A DNA stretch of 64,000 nucleotides from Peptacetobacter sp900539645 (GTDB taxonomy: Bacteria; Bacillota; Clostridia; Peptostreptococcales; Peptostreptococcaceae). The stretch's first letter is position 1, and every line of letters begins with the position of its first letter. The notes below the pieces were generated by a model, which saw only the letters and a list, made by a program, of their open reading frames with translations, ran no database searches and had not been told where the DNA came from. Below, piece after piece: positions 45,958-54,834 of the stretch. The stretch spans positions 21,909-85,908 of the forward strand of contig NZ_JBLOUI010000005.1 of the NCBI RefSeq assembly GCF_047807365.1. Reading direction: 5' to 3'. The position numbers were made by a program, and so were the translations under genes.

Positions 45958-46845
45958 TTATGGAACAAGAATAAGTTCACAAGTACATTCCTGGAATTTT
46001 TCTTGCATAATTTTATTTACCTTTGATACCGCACTTGATAAACTAGCAACCTCTAAACTAGTAGCTTCAATTCGGAAATAGACCGCAATCCACAAGTGAC
46101 GTCCTGTTTTTGTAATATCAAAAAATACAGGATTGAAGTTGTATTCATCTAAAATAGGGTTGCAAATTGCTTTCACTTCATCCATATAAACCTTGTTTGG
46201 CGAGAATAAAAATACGTCTTTAACAGCTCTCCACAACACTTTTATACTTTCTGGCAGCATGAATACCATAACTACTACGGCTACAATTTGGTCAAAGTAT
46301 GGAGATATGAAGCCAAATGGTGTTTTTTTCAGATATAAAGACACTAAAAAAGCAAGCGCCATACCCATACTGTACACTATATCTAGCTTCCAACCGAGCA
46401 ACTCTGCTTCAATTGTAGGTGAAGATAGGTTGCGATTTAATCTTTTCATAATAAGGAGAATTATAATACTCGCTACTCCAAGACAACATTGGAATATTGA
46501 AACTTGTGCGTTATTTACAATATTTCCGCCTGATAAAGCAGAATCTAATACTTCTGCAGATACACCCATAGTTACGGATAACATCATAACACTTTTGATT
46601 ATGACAAATATCGACTCTACCTGAAAATACCCGTATGGATGCTTTTCAGATACAGGTTTATGGAATAATGGGGTTAAAAATAGGAGCAATGCGATAAACA
46701 CAAGCTCTGATGCGTCGTATACGGCATCTGTAAGTGCTGATTGAGAGTGGCTGTAAATAGCAAAAATAAACTCTGCAATAGCAAATAAAAGTCCAGATAA
46801 AAAGGACAACATTAAAATCTGTTTTTCTTTTTTTTCAGTTATCAT
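45958..46845 (-). CDS. Cation diffusion facilitator family transporter
   Basis: 295 aa with about six membrane segments and a C-terminal cytoplasmic domain. SALTDAVYDASELVFIALLL holds the metal-binding D-xxx-D pattern of the second segment, and KHPYGYFQVESIF is the typical loop; FGFISPYFDQIVAVVVM gives the later segment. Exports divalent metal ions such as Zn or Mn by antiport; the metal cannot be told. AGAGGTG precedes the ATG. Confidence 0.82.
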   Translation of the reverse strand: MITEKKEKQILMLSFLSGLLFAIAEFIFAIYSHSQSALTDAVYDASELVFIALLLFLTPLFHKPVSEKHPYGYFQVESIFVIIKSVMMLSVTMGVSAEVLDSALSGGNIVNNAQVSIFQCCLGVASIIILLIMKRLNRNLSSPTIEAELLGWKLDIVYSMGMALAFLVSLYLKKTPFGFISPYFDQIVAVVVMVFMLPESIKVLWRAVKDVFLFSPNKVYMDEVKAICNPILDEYNFNPVFFDITKTGRHLWIAVYFRIEATSLEVASLSSAVSKVNKIMQEKFQECTCELILVP

Positions 46846-47006
46846 TGTACACCTCTTTGAATTTATATTACTTCATTTCATCAAAAATTCTACACAATCA
46901 AACTATCATCTCATTTCTAAAAGGTATGGCAAGTATTATACTAAAAGAAAAGCCAGTTGTATAGTATAAATATATTTAATATTTGTTAAGTATGATTTTA
47001 TATTTT

Positions 47007-47549
47007 TTATAAATATTTCACCATGAAATGTACATCAGTATACGTTCCATCAGAGTATTTCATATTATTTGGCAAAGTTGCAACCTTTTCAAATCCTAAC
47101 TTATTATAAAGAGAAATAGCATTTCTATTATTTGCAGCAACCTCAAGTTCAACCTGTTCAATTCCGTTATCTTTAGCTATTTTACAAACTTCTTCAATCA
47201 TAATCCTTCCAATTCCAAGTCCTGTATATTCAAGGTATAAAACAATTCCAAGACTTGTTCTGTGCTCTAGTCTTCTCGCATGATTACCCATAAGGGAGCA
47301 GTTTCCAACATGTTTTCCGTCTAGCATACCGATAAGCAGCAAATCCGAATCCGAGTCGTTATTTTCTTTTATATATTTCTTTTCATCAGCTATTGTAAAA
47401 GTGATTTCGTCTGGCTCTTGAATTAAAAAAGGTGTTTCTGCGTAGACTTGCTTTAAATATTTTAAAAGCATCTCAGCTTCATCTTCCTCTGCATTTCTAA
47501 GAACCAACTTGCGTCCATTTAAATCAAATTCTTTTGGTTTAACTATCAT
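47007..47549 (-). CDS. GNAT family N-acetyltransferase
   Basis: 180 aa. The acetyl-CoA-binding motif is LEYTGLGIGRIMIEEVCKIAKDNGI, followed by VELEVAANNRNAISLYNKLGFEKVA, the usual RimI-like C-terminal pattern. Substrate unknown. Preceded by GAGGTGA. Confidence 0.85.
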   Translation of the reverse strand: MIVKPKEFDLNGRKLVLRNAEEDEAEMLLKYLKQVYAETPFLIQEPDEITFTIADEKKYIKENNDSDSDLLLIGMLDGKHVGNCSLMGNHARRLEHRTSLGIVLYLEYTGLGIGRIMIEEVCKIAKDNGIEQVELEVAANNRNAISLYNKLGFEKVATLPNNMKYSDGTYTDVHFMVKYL

Positions 47550-47591
47550 ACAATCACCTCTATTAAAAAGTTAAATTAACTAAAATTATAT

Positions 47592-47620
47592 CATAAGAAA
47601 GGAAGTGGTTATCCACTTCC
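47592..47620 (-). terminator. Terminator of the Fic gene
   Basis: On minus GGAAGTGG-ATAA-CCACTTCC then TTTCTTA. The same 8-bp stem occurs twice more at about 48972-48993 and 49090-49109. Confidence 0.8.
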
Positions 47621-47634
47621 TACAATTATAATTT

Positions 47635-48837
47635 TTATATATTATTTTTAAATTTGTATTTACCTTTTCCATGACCGGAAACAGATTTAATAATACCAAC
47701 ATCTAATAAATTTGAAAGTAATCTAGAGCTAGCTGATGGTTTAAGACCTAGTAAATCCATAACCATAGATCTTCCAAATATTTCATCATATCCAAATCTA
47801 TCAAATAATAATTGAATATGATTTAATGTTTTAGTAGAAAAGCTATCTATTTTTCTACTAAAGACATATTTTAAATTATTTTCTATGTTATAAATATACG
47901 AATTTTTGTTTTTAATATCCATTTCTTTATTTTCAATATACGAATTTATAGATTGATTGTACAATTCTGCTTCTTTAATGTACGAATTTTCATCTTTAAA
48001 ATTCAAATTATCATCCCAAAGTCCACTAATATGCATACTTCTATTATGTAGTTCATTTTTTTCATTTAAAAGAAGATTTCTCAAAAATATCTCCAAGTAT
48101 TTAGTTGTTTCATGAACATTATTCTGTATATTTGTATAATTTGCACGAACAAGAGAATTTCTAAAATACCATGAATTCTCGGCAAATATATCATTTGTCA
48201 CAGAAAAACCAAGAGTTCTCAAATACTTAATGAAAAACACAGCAGTTGTTCTAGTATTGCCCTCTCCAAATATGTGAATTTGCCATAACCTAGAAACAAA
48301 AACAGCAAGATGATGAATAGTTTCATCCATAGAAAGCCCTTTATAGCTGAAGTTTCTTTCTTGCTCAAAATCATACTCTAAGGTAGCTTTTAATTCTGAT
48401 GCAGTACCATATGTCACGCTAGCCCCGTCCAATACCCACTCTTTTTTTGTAATATTGTAATCTCTTATCTTTCCAGCATATTTATATAAACCATTAAACA
48501 GTTTTTTGTGGATTGATATATACTCTGCAGGCGAGAAAGAAAATGCTGTTTCAGAAAGTAATTCTGCTATGCGAGCAGATACTTTATCAGCTTCTTCTGT
48601 ACGTTCTTCATCAACTGAGTGCTCAGTCTTTTCCTCATAATATGCGTCTATTAAATTTTGAGCTTCTTTTATGGAAATTTTCCCCTCAATATTATCTATA
48701 GCTTTATCTATTAAATATTTTGATGTTTTAAGTCCATCCACAGCTTGAAGACCAATAGCAGTACTCCATGCATAACCTTTGATAGCTTTAGAAGGCTCGG
48801 ATGCTTTTATATATTCTTTAAATGGATCTGTCTTCAT
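47635..48837 (-). CDS. Fic family protein with C-terminal winged helix
   Basis: 400 aa. Fic core motif HIFGEGNTRTTAVF (HxFxxGN[T/G]R), with FNGLYKYAGKIRDYNI upstream as the flap region. The C-terminal 80 residues resemble a winged-helix DNA-binding domain (FGRSMVMDLLGLKPSASSRLLSNLLDVGII). Fic proteins transfer AMP or other nucleotide parts to target proteins. No separate antitoxin gene is seen next to it. Lower-quality codons (many CAA) suggest acquisition or low expression. Confidence 0.88.
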   Translation of the reverse strand: MKTDPFKEYIKASEPSKAIKGYAWSTAIGLQAVDGLKTSKYLIDKAIDNIEGKISIKEAQNLIDAYYEEKTEHSVDEERTEEADKVSARIAELLSETAFSFSPAEYISIHKKLFNGLYKYAGKIRDYNITKKEWVLDGASVTYGTASELKATLEYDFEQERNFSYKGLSMDETIHHLAVFVSRLWQIHIFGEGNTRTTAVFFIKYLRTLGFSVTNDIFAENSWYFRNSLVRANYTNIQNNVHETTKYLEIFLRNLLLNEKNELHNRSMHISGLWDDNLNFKDENSYIKEAELYNQSINSYIENKEMDIKNKNSYIYNIENNLKYVFSRKIDSFSTKTLNHIQLLFDRFGYDEIFGRSMVMDLLGLKPSASSRLLSNLLDVGIIKSVSGHGKGKYKFKNNI

Positions 48838-48906
48838 AATAACTACCTCTTCTTAAAATAATTGTATCTAATATAATAATACTACATAATTACACATATT
48901 ATACGA

Positions 48907-49112
48907 GAAAAAAGAGATGCTAAATAAAATATTCAGCAACAATTGAAGACTCTATGCGGCTACATAAAAAAAGGAAGTGGATCACCACTTCCAACATTGT
49001 ATAAATTATAATATTACTCCTCAGTAAAGGAAGGATGTGAAATAATATACTCAGCGACAATTTAAGACGCTATGCGGCTATATAAAAAAGGAAGTGGCTC
49101 ACCACTTCCTAC
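48907..49112 (-). repeat. Tandem pair of half core elements with terminators
   Basis: Two about 110-bp direct repeats. On minus each reads: hairpin GGAAGTGG-loop-CCACTTCC with a T run, then AGCCGCATAG(C/A)GTCTT, then ATTGTCGCTGAGTATATTAT (first unit, rc of about 49049-49066) or ATTGTTGCTGAATATTTTAT (second). They hold the ATTGTCG half of the core without an obvious CTCCAG half. They lie downstream of palindrome G and look like remnants or a duplicated part of an element. Confidence 0.6.
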
Positions 49113-49136
49113 TTAATTCTATTTACTCAATATTGC

Positions 49137-49272
49137 CGAATAGAGAATGGTATGATCTAGTGCAATTCAACGACAATCTACAGACGTTTTCTTCTTTGTT
49201 ATAGAACAAAGTTCGAATAAAACAAAAAAAGCGTCGAAGCCTGGAGTGAATGCACTAGTCATACCTTCTCCT
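49137..49272 (-). repeat. Core palindrome G, downstream of the spermidine synthase gene
   Basis: On minus: CTCCAG (rc of 49241-49246) and ATTGTCG (rc of 49171-49177) around GGCTTCGACGC ... ACGTCT, with an inner CGAACTTTGTT/AACAAAG stem; the apical part resembles copies F and H. Arms GAGAAGGTATGACTAGTGCATTCA and GAATTGCACTAG.TCATACC.TTCTC pair closely. It starts within about 10 bp of the stop codon and has no strong U-tract. Confidence 0.82.
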
Positions 49273-49277
49273 TCAAA

Positions 49278-50783
49278 TTACTCCCAGTTGCGTACTGCCT
49301 TAGAGTAGTATGTTATCAACCGAGGTTTAGACAACGAATTAATCTCAACTTCACCCTTAGGCATCTCATCCTTGCCAAACTCAAACAGCGAATCTAAATT
49401 ACTCTCATCCAAAAACCTAGTATCGACATCTATCTCAAACCTATCATCTAACTTTTTCTTAGAAGCTAAGTTAAATCCCCAATCTCCAAAAGAGGGAACT
49501 TGAAGATGATATGGCTTAACATAAAACCCTTCGCTTTCCAGAGTATCATTAATACACCAAAAAGCATTAGCAGCATAATATGGACTAGTAGATTGAACTG
49601 TCATAATCCCATCATCTGTAAGAGAATTGCTACAAAGTCTATAAAAGACATTAGTATAAAGCTTATTTAAAGACTCATTATTTGGATCTGGCAAATCTAC
49701 TATGATAACGTCAAATTTCTTATCTGTATTTTTTAGAAATTGATAAGCATCTTGATTAACTATAGTTAGCCTATCGCTGTTTAACGAATTTTTATTAAGC
49801 TCCTTTATTTGCTTATTTTCCCTACAAAGATTTACCATATCTTTATCTAAATCAACAAGGGTAATGTTTGGTTCTTCATATTTCAAAATTTCTCTAACAG
49901 CAAGGCCATCGCCACCGCCCAAGATAAGAACATTATCCTTATTCTTTGCCTTAGACATTGGAACATGGACAAGGGCCTCGTGATATCTATACTCATCTGC
50001 TGAACTAAACTGTATATTTCCGTCTATAAACAGTCTTAAATCATCTTTGTGTTTAGTCATTACGATATGCTGATACTTTGTATGTTTTGAAAAAATAACC
50101 CTATCTCTATATAGTCCATCCTCGACACGACTAGAGATATTATCTGAAAACAACATTCCAAGAAGCATAACAACAAATAAAATTACGACAGATATTCTAT
50201 ATACCTTTGGATTTATTAGCCTATCTGAATACTTAAAAATAATTAGAGTTGCAGCCAATGTGTTCATACAACCTATCAAAAATGATGTTGCGAAATATCC
50301 AAGATGTGGAAGCAATATAATTGGAAAAGCTATTGATCCAACAAGTCCGCCTATATAGTCAAAACTAAATATAGATGAAAGAGTAACTCTAAGATTTTCA
50401 TTATCGTCCTCAATAATTCTAGTAAGTATTGGAATTTCTGCACCGACAAATGTACCTATCACTATTATCTCTATATACATAACAATCTGATATGTTTCTA
50501 AATATAAATTTGCGTAGAATAGGATTAAAGCAGAAGTACCACCGACTATTGCCACACCGATTTCTATAAATACAAACCAATTAAAAAGATTATTTTTCAT
50601 ATACTTAGAAATATATGAGCCAAGTCCCATTGCGCACATATACAATCCAATTGTTATAGAGTATTGAAGAGTTGTGTCACCTATTAAATAAGAGCTTACG
50701 GCACTTATTATAAGCTCATAGCATATTGAGCAACCTGAAATAATAAGTGTCGTAAGCATTAAAAGTCTATATTTTTTCATCAA
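49278..50783 (-). CDS. Membrane-bound spermidine synthase-like aminopropyltransferase
   Basis: 501 aa: seven or more N-terminal membrane segments (about residues 1-215) followed by a SpeE-type domain. The latter has VLILGGGDGLAVREIL for S-adenosyl nucleotide binding, NQDAYQFL, and VIIVDLPDPN for the catalytic acid region (DLPDP in place of the usual D-[ST]-[ST]-DP). Members probably transfer an aminopropyl group from decarboxylated SAM. It forms one minus-strand run with DUF350, DUF4178 and SAM decarboxylase genes. Confidence 0.85.
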   Translation of the reverse strand: MMKKYRLLMLTTLIISGCSICYELIISAVSSYLIGDTTLQYSITIGLYMCAMGLGSYISKYMKNNLFNWFVFIEIGVAIVGGTSALILFYANLYLETYQIVMYIEIIVIGTFVGAEIPILTRIIEDDNENLRVTLSSIFSFDYIGGLVGSIAFPIILLPHLGYFATSFLIGCMNTLAATLIIFKYSDRLINPKVYRISVVILFVVMLLGMLFSDNISSRVEDGLYRDRVIFSKHTKYQHIVMTKHKDDLRLFIDGNIQFSSADEYRYHEALVHVPMSKAKNKDNVLILGGGDGLAVREILKYEEPNITLVDLDKDMVNLCRENKQIKELNKNSLNSDRLTIVNQDAYQFLKNTDKKFDVIIVDLPDPNNESLNKLYTNVFYRLCSNSLTDDGIMTVQSTSPYYAANAFWCINDTLESEGFYVKPYHLQVPSFGDWGFNLASKKKLDDRFEIDVDTRFLDESNLDSLFEFGKDEMPKGEVEINSLSKPRLITYYSKAVRNWE

Positions 50784-50794
50784 TTAATCTCCTA

Positions 50795-51226
50795 TTAACT
50801 GATAACGCCGCTGATTACTAGTGCAAGTCCGATAAATATACCAAACACCATAAGACCTGCAGCTACATTTCCGTTTCCAATTTCTTCGTTTAGGTTGTAG
50901 CGTTTATTAAATAGACTAACAACTACATATCCAAGTATTAAAAATACCATACCTAAAACAAAGTAAAGAGAAGTGTTTAATATGCCAGATGCTAAACTTT
51001 CGCTGACAGCTTCTGTAGATGGTGACATAATTGCTGTGCGAAGAATAAGACCTATAGCTATAAATGAACCAGCGCTAAGCCAGCCAACAGCTTGATTTCC
51101 CTTTTTTATTTCTGTAGGAAAATGACAAGGAACTACTAAATCTAAAAGGAAGTTTCCAAGCATCATAAATACTATTCCAAGTATCGAATATATTGCAATA
51201 TTAGTGATTTCTGTTAAAAAAGCCAT
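50795..51226 (-). CDS. DUF350 membrane protein
   Basis: 143 aa with four membrane segments arranged as two similar halves (IYSILGIVFMMLGNFLLDLV and LYFVLGMVFLILGYVVVSLF), the usual DUF350 layout. Function unknown to me. 11 bp before the aminopropyltransferase gene, so very likely co-translated with it; the cluster suggests polyamine handling at the membrane. Confidence 0.8.
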   Translation of the reverse strand: MAFLTEITNIAIYSILGIVFMMLGNFLLDLVVPCHFPTEIKKGNQAVGWLSAGSFIAIGLILRTAIMSPSTEAVSESLASGILNTSLYFVLGMVFLILGYVVVSLFNKRYNLNEEIGNGNVAAGLMVFGIFIGLALVISGVIS

Positions 51227-51250
51227 ATTTTTAATCTCCTTTTTAAAAAA

Positions 51251-52345
51251 TTATTTTCCACTACTCAAGCCACCACCAGAAGATGTTCTTGAGTTTACAC
51301 TGTTTCTTTTTATACTATCTGAGTATGAATCGTATTGATCAAACATGTCTGTATCTAATCTTTCTCCATTGTAGTTTTCATAAGGAGAATGATGTCTTCT
51401 GTACCTTCTAGCATCTCCTAAATATGCAGCAGAGTAGTAATATCTTCTGTAATAACTATGGGTATGCGCAGATGAGTGATAAGGTTCTTTATCTGAAGTA
51501 TAGGCGTATTTTCTATTTGAAATCTGCACAAGAACCTCATTTGATACAGATATATATACCATGCAGTATTCGTCTTCAGTTAGGATTGCAATGCTTTCAC
51601 TTCCTTGAGTTTTGTCTTCTTCTACATCTAAAACATTGCCATCAACAGCTTCTATAATAGTCATTACTGTATCTTCCTTAGAAAGTGATGATTTGTACAC
51701 ATCTGCCTTTTCTCCATCATTTCCTGTAATTGAGGTAACATAAGTGAATTGGTTAGATTTTTTTAAGAACTTTGCAATAGACTTTCCTCCAATCATATTT
51801 CCTATAAAACCTATAGCAAATACAAGCAACATAGCTATTCCTATTACAAAGAAAGGATTGATTCTCTTTTTACCATTTCTAGAAGAAGCAGAGGATTTAG
51901 AGGAATTTGTTGAAAAGTTACTTGCATCTGAGGTATTTGCAAAACAGATTTCATTTTTATCTAGGTAATAACCTCTAGAAAATTCTTTTATATCGTTCCA
52001 TTGTTCAACAGATATAATCTTTTCTTCTGTTCTATCCTCGTATTCACAAAATGATGCACTATCACCAACGACGACATCTACATCTCCAGAAACACTTACA
52101 ACTTCCCGTATTCCTTTATCTACTTGATGGTATCCGTCTAGTGAAAGTTCCCCAGTAGTCCAAGAAATAGAGTATTCTCTATACTTATCGTCGATACTCA
52201 GCCACCGCTCACCAGGTCCAAATCTTTCAAGAAGCCTATACTCAAACCAAGTACAGTTGTCTGAATAATTTCTAAACTGGATTTTTCCAACAATCTCATA
52301 GATTACTTCATCAACTTTTAAAAATTGACCGACATTATATTCCAC
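51251..52345 (-). CDS. DUF4178 membrane-anchored protein
   Basis: 364 aa from GTG 52345, chosen because AAGGAGGTG lies just before it and it follows the speD stop by one base. The N-terminal region (YNVGQFLKVDEVIYEIVGKIQF, WFEYRLLER, EYSISWTTGELS) is a DUF4178 domain; one membrane segment at about residues 168-190 (PFFVIGIAMLLVFAIGFIGNM) and a Ser/Tyr/Arg-rich extracellular tail. Part of the polyamine run; role unknown. Confidence 0.78.
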   Translation of the reverse strand: MEYNVGQFLKVDEVIYEIVGKIQFRNYSDNCTWFEYRLLERFGPGERWLSIDDKYREYSISWTTGELSLDGYHQVDKGIREVVSVSGDVDVVVGDSASFCEYEDRTEEKIISVEQWNDIKEFSRGYYLDKNEICFANTSDASNFSTNSSKSSASSRNGKKRINPFFVIGIAMLLVFAIGFIGNMIGGKSIAKFLKKSNQFTYVTSITGNDGEKADVYKSSLSKEDTVMTIIEAVDGNVLDVEEDKTQGSESIAILTEDEYCMVYISVSNEVLVQISNRKYAYTSDKEPYHSSAHTHSYYRRYYYSAAYLGDARRYRRHHSPYENYNGERLDTDMFDQYDSYSDSIKRNSVNSRTSSGGGLSSGK

Positions 52346-52346
52346 A

Positions 52347-52691
52347 CTATGCACCTCCTTTAATATCTCTATTAAATCTATTTTGTTTAATTGATTTCGC
52401 ATCAAAAGCATCTTTTAAAAAACCTCCAATAGATTCTGGAACTTTTTTATCACAAGAAAAAATATCTACAGCTACATATCCGTACTCTGGCCAAGTGTGA
52501 ATTGAAAAATGTGATGTAGAAATAACCGCGATGTATGTTATTCCTATTGGAGAAAATTTGTGACTACATTCTTCTACTATATAAGCATCTATATCAGAAA
52601 TAGCCTTGTGTGCAATTTCTTTTACAAGCTCTAAATCATCTATTTTATTTTTATTACAATCGTATAAATCTAAAAATAATTGATATGCCAT
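52347..52691 (-). CDS. speD: S-adenosylmethionine decarboxylase proenzyme
   Basis: 114 aa. The self-cleavage site is before Ser60 in STSHFSIHTWPE, making the pyruvoyl group; C80 in DIFSCD is the conserved catalytic cysteine. Makes decarboxylated SAM, the aminopropyl donor for the synthase at the end of this run. The residue before Ser60 is Thr rather than the common Glu. First gene of the run. Confidence 0.9.
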   Translation of the reverse strand: MAYQLFLDLYDCNKNKIDDLELVKEIAHKAISDIDAYIVEECSHKFSPIGITYIAVISTSHFSIHTWPEYGYVAVDIFSCDKKVPESIGGFLKDAFDAKSIKQNRFNRDIKGGA

Positions 52692-53010
52692 TTATCTTTC
52701 CTTTCAAAAATTAAATTTAAAAATTTTAAATATTATAAATATTATAACATAGAAATTATACTAGGTTAATTGAAATATCAAATTTATAGTTTAATAGATT
52801 TGACTAGATTAATAACAATCAATTATAGAACAGATTTATGTATATATAAAAAAATTGAATAAAAACTCATTACAAAATTCATCAAATTTTATACAGAAAT
52901 TCAACCTTTTGCTATATAATATAATTATGAATGTTAAATAATTGGAAAAATATTGGGTATTAATAAAATAATGGATATATAGAATATTTTAAGAAAGAGT
53001 GGGCTATATT

Positions 53011-54366
53011 ATGAATTTCAAAAATACTTTGGAGTTAAATCAGTCTCAAAAGCTGATTTTAACTACACAGCTAAAGCAATCTCTCGCAATTCTTAATATG
53101 AGCAGACTAGAAGTAGAGGAAGAAATTAGAAAGGAGTCTGAGAGTAATCCGCTTTTAGAAGCTGAGAGAAATGATGAGGGAATTGATTGGGAAAAATATA
53201 TAAAGCATATGGAGTCTGTTAATATTAGAGAGGACAAAAATGATGCACCGTACAGTTCTGAGAATGCTGTCGATTTTGAAAATATGATAAGAAGTACCAG
53301 TAATCTATATGATTATTTAATAGATGAGTTAAAATACTTTAAGCTTACATTTGAGGAAAAAAGAATTTGTAAATATATAATAGATAGTTTGGATGAGGAC
53401 GGATACCTTAGAATAAACGATAAGGAAATTTACGACGCGTTGAGAGTAGATGCTAGTCTTTTTAGAAGATGCTTGGATATAGTTCAACAGCTAGATCCAC
53501 CGGGAATAGGAGCGAGAAATATTTCTGAGTGTTTAATACTTCAGCTTGAGAGAAGGGGGATTTCAAATAATATAGTTGAAAATATAATTATGAATGACTT
53601 GGAGCTTATCGGAAGAAATAAGCTAAAAGATATAGCTAAGAAGTATAAAATAAGTATAGAGAAATGTAAGGAAGCTATTGAAGTTATAAGACACTTAGAT
53701 CCTAAGCCAGGAAGAGCTTGTTCAAATGATAAGTGCGTTTATGTACAGCCTGATGTTATTGTAGATAAGATTGACGGGAAATACATTGTACATACAAATG
53801 AAAAGGATGTATACAATATAAAGATAAATGATTTTTATCGGAATATGATGACTGATAAGGAGTCAGATAAAGAAGCTAAGGAATTTATAAAAGAGAGATT
53901 AAATTCTGCAGCAACTCTTATTAAAAATATAGAGAGCAGAAAGAGTACAATTCTTAGAATTGCAGAGGCTATTATAGAAGAGCAGCAGGAGTTTATCCAA
54001 AAAGGTGAAAAATATATCAAACCTATGAAGATGAAGGATATTGCAGATAAGCTTGAGATTCACGAATCTACTGTCAGTAGAGGGGTGAATGGAAAGTATA
54101 TGCTTACTCCATTTGGGCTTTATGAGTTTAAATTCTTCTTTAATGCAGCTCTGGAAACTGATAATTCATCAGAAGGAGCATCTAGTGCGGGAATTAAGAG
54201 GGATATTAAAGATATAATAGATGGAGAAAACAAGAAAAAACCTCTTAGCGACGATGCTATTTCTAAGATGTTAAAAGAAAAAGGCGTGAGTGTGGCTAGA
54301 AGAACTGTTGCAAAATATAGAGAAGAGATGGGAATACCGTCTTCAAGTAGAAGAAAAGAATTCTAA
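53011..54366 (+). CDS. rpoN: RNA polymerase sigma-54 factor
   Basis: 451 aa from ATG 53011 (AGAGTGGG before it; GTG 52999 is a less likely start). N-terminal activator-interacting region with LNQSQKLILTTQLKQSLAIL, core-binding domain, and the C-terminal DNA-binding region ending in the RpoN box ARRTVAKYRE. The middle contains HESTVSRGVNGKYM, another family signature. Required by PrdR and CdsR, both encoded in this window. The 320 bp upstream are AT-rich, with TATATAATATAAT at about 52912-52925 as the probable -10. Confidence 0.95.
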   Translation: MNFKNTLELNQSQKLILTTQLKQSLAILNMSRLEVEEEIRKESESNPLLEAERNDEGIDWEKYIKHMESVNIREDKNDAPYSSENAVDFENMIRSTSNLYDYLIDELKYFKLTFEEKRICKYIIDSLDEDGYLRINDKEIYDALRVDASLFRRCLDIVQQLDPPGIGARNISECLILQLERRGISNNIVENIIMNDLELIGRNKLKDIAKKYKISIEKCKEAIEVIRHLDPKPGRACSNDKCVYVQPDVIVDKIDGKYIVHTNEKDVYNIKINDFYRNMMTDKESDKEAKEFIKERLNSAATLIKNIESRKSTILRIAEAIIEEQQEFIQKGEKYIKPMKMKDIADKLEIHESTVSRGVNGKYMLTPFGLYEFKFFFNAALETDNSSEGASSAGIKRDIKDIIDGENKKKPLSDDAISKMLKEKGVSVARRTVAKYREEMGIPSSSRRKEF

Positions 54367-54401
54367 TATTAGAAATATAAAATTTAAAAATAGAGAGATT
54401 A

Positions 54402-54452
54402 AACCTCGTATGTTGATTAGATAAAAAATCAATGTACGAGGTTTTATTTTTT
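54402..54452 (+). terminator. Terminator of rpoN
   Basis: AACCTCGTATGTTGATT pairs with AATCAATGTACGAGGTT (one mismatch), then TTATTTTTTG. The rest of the gap to the cggR promoter holds no gene. Confidence 0.9.
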
Positions 54453-54730
54453 GTAAAATAAATACAATTATTTGTATTGAAAGGGAAGAACAAAATGGAT
54501 AAAATTTTCATAGAGGGTCAAATTTGCTCCCACAATATTGTATAAATTAGAGAAAGAATACTATTAAATTTCGGTTAAAAAATTTGAATCAATTTGAGGA
54601 AAAAATTGGGGAAAGTTTAAGAAAGTTTTGGGAAAACGGTTTGAACAAACGTTAAAATTCTAATATTTTTGATATATCGTTTTCTTTTGCAAAAAAAACA
54701 AAAAACTTTTAATAATTTTCAAAAAAGGTA

Positions 54731-54812
54731 TTGAAAAATTTGAACAAATCTTATACAATAAAATTAACTTGTGGGACTGAAATAAACATAGGGGACAAAA
54801 AAAGTCCCAGTC
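54731..54812 (+). promoter_or_regulatory. cggR-gap promoter and CggR operator
   Basis: TTGAAA (54731-54736), 17 bp, TACAAT (54754-54759): a good sigma-A promoter. Just downstream are GGGAC (54773), GGGGAC (54791) and the inverse GTCCC (about 54804), a repeat pattern like the CggR operator. Binding just after the transcription start would block elongation until fructose-1,6-bisphosphate is high. Confidence 0.7.
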
Positions 54813-54834
54813 AGAAAAGCAAGAAGGAGTAATT

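Noticed and set aside
48907..49112. Short CRISPR array
   Set aside because: Two units only, with nearly identical intervening sequence and terminator hairpins; no cas genes.
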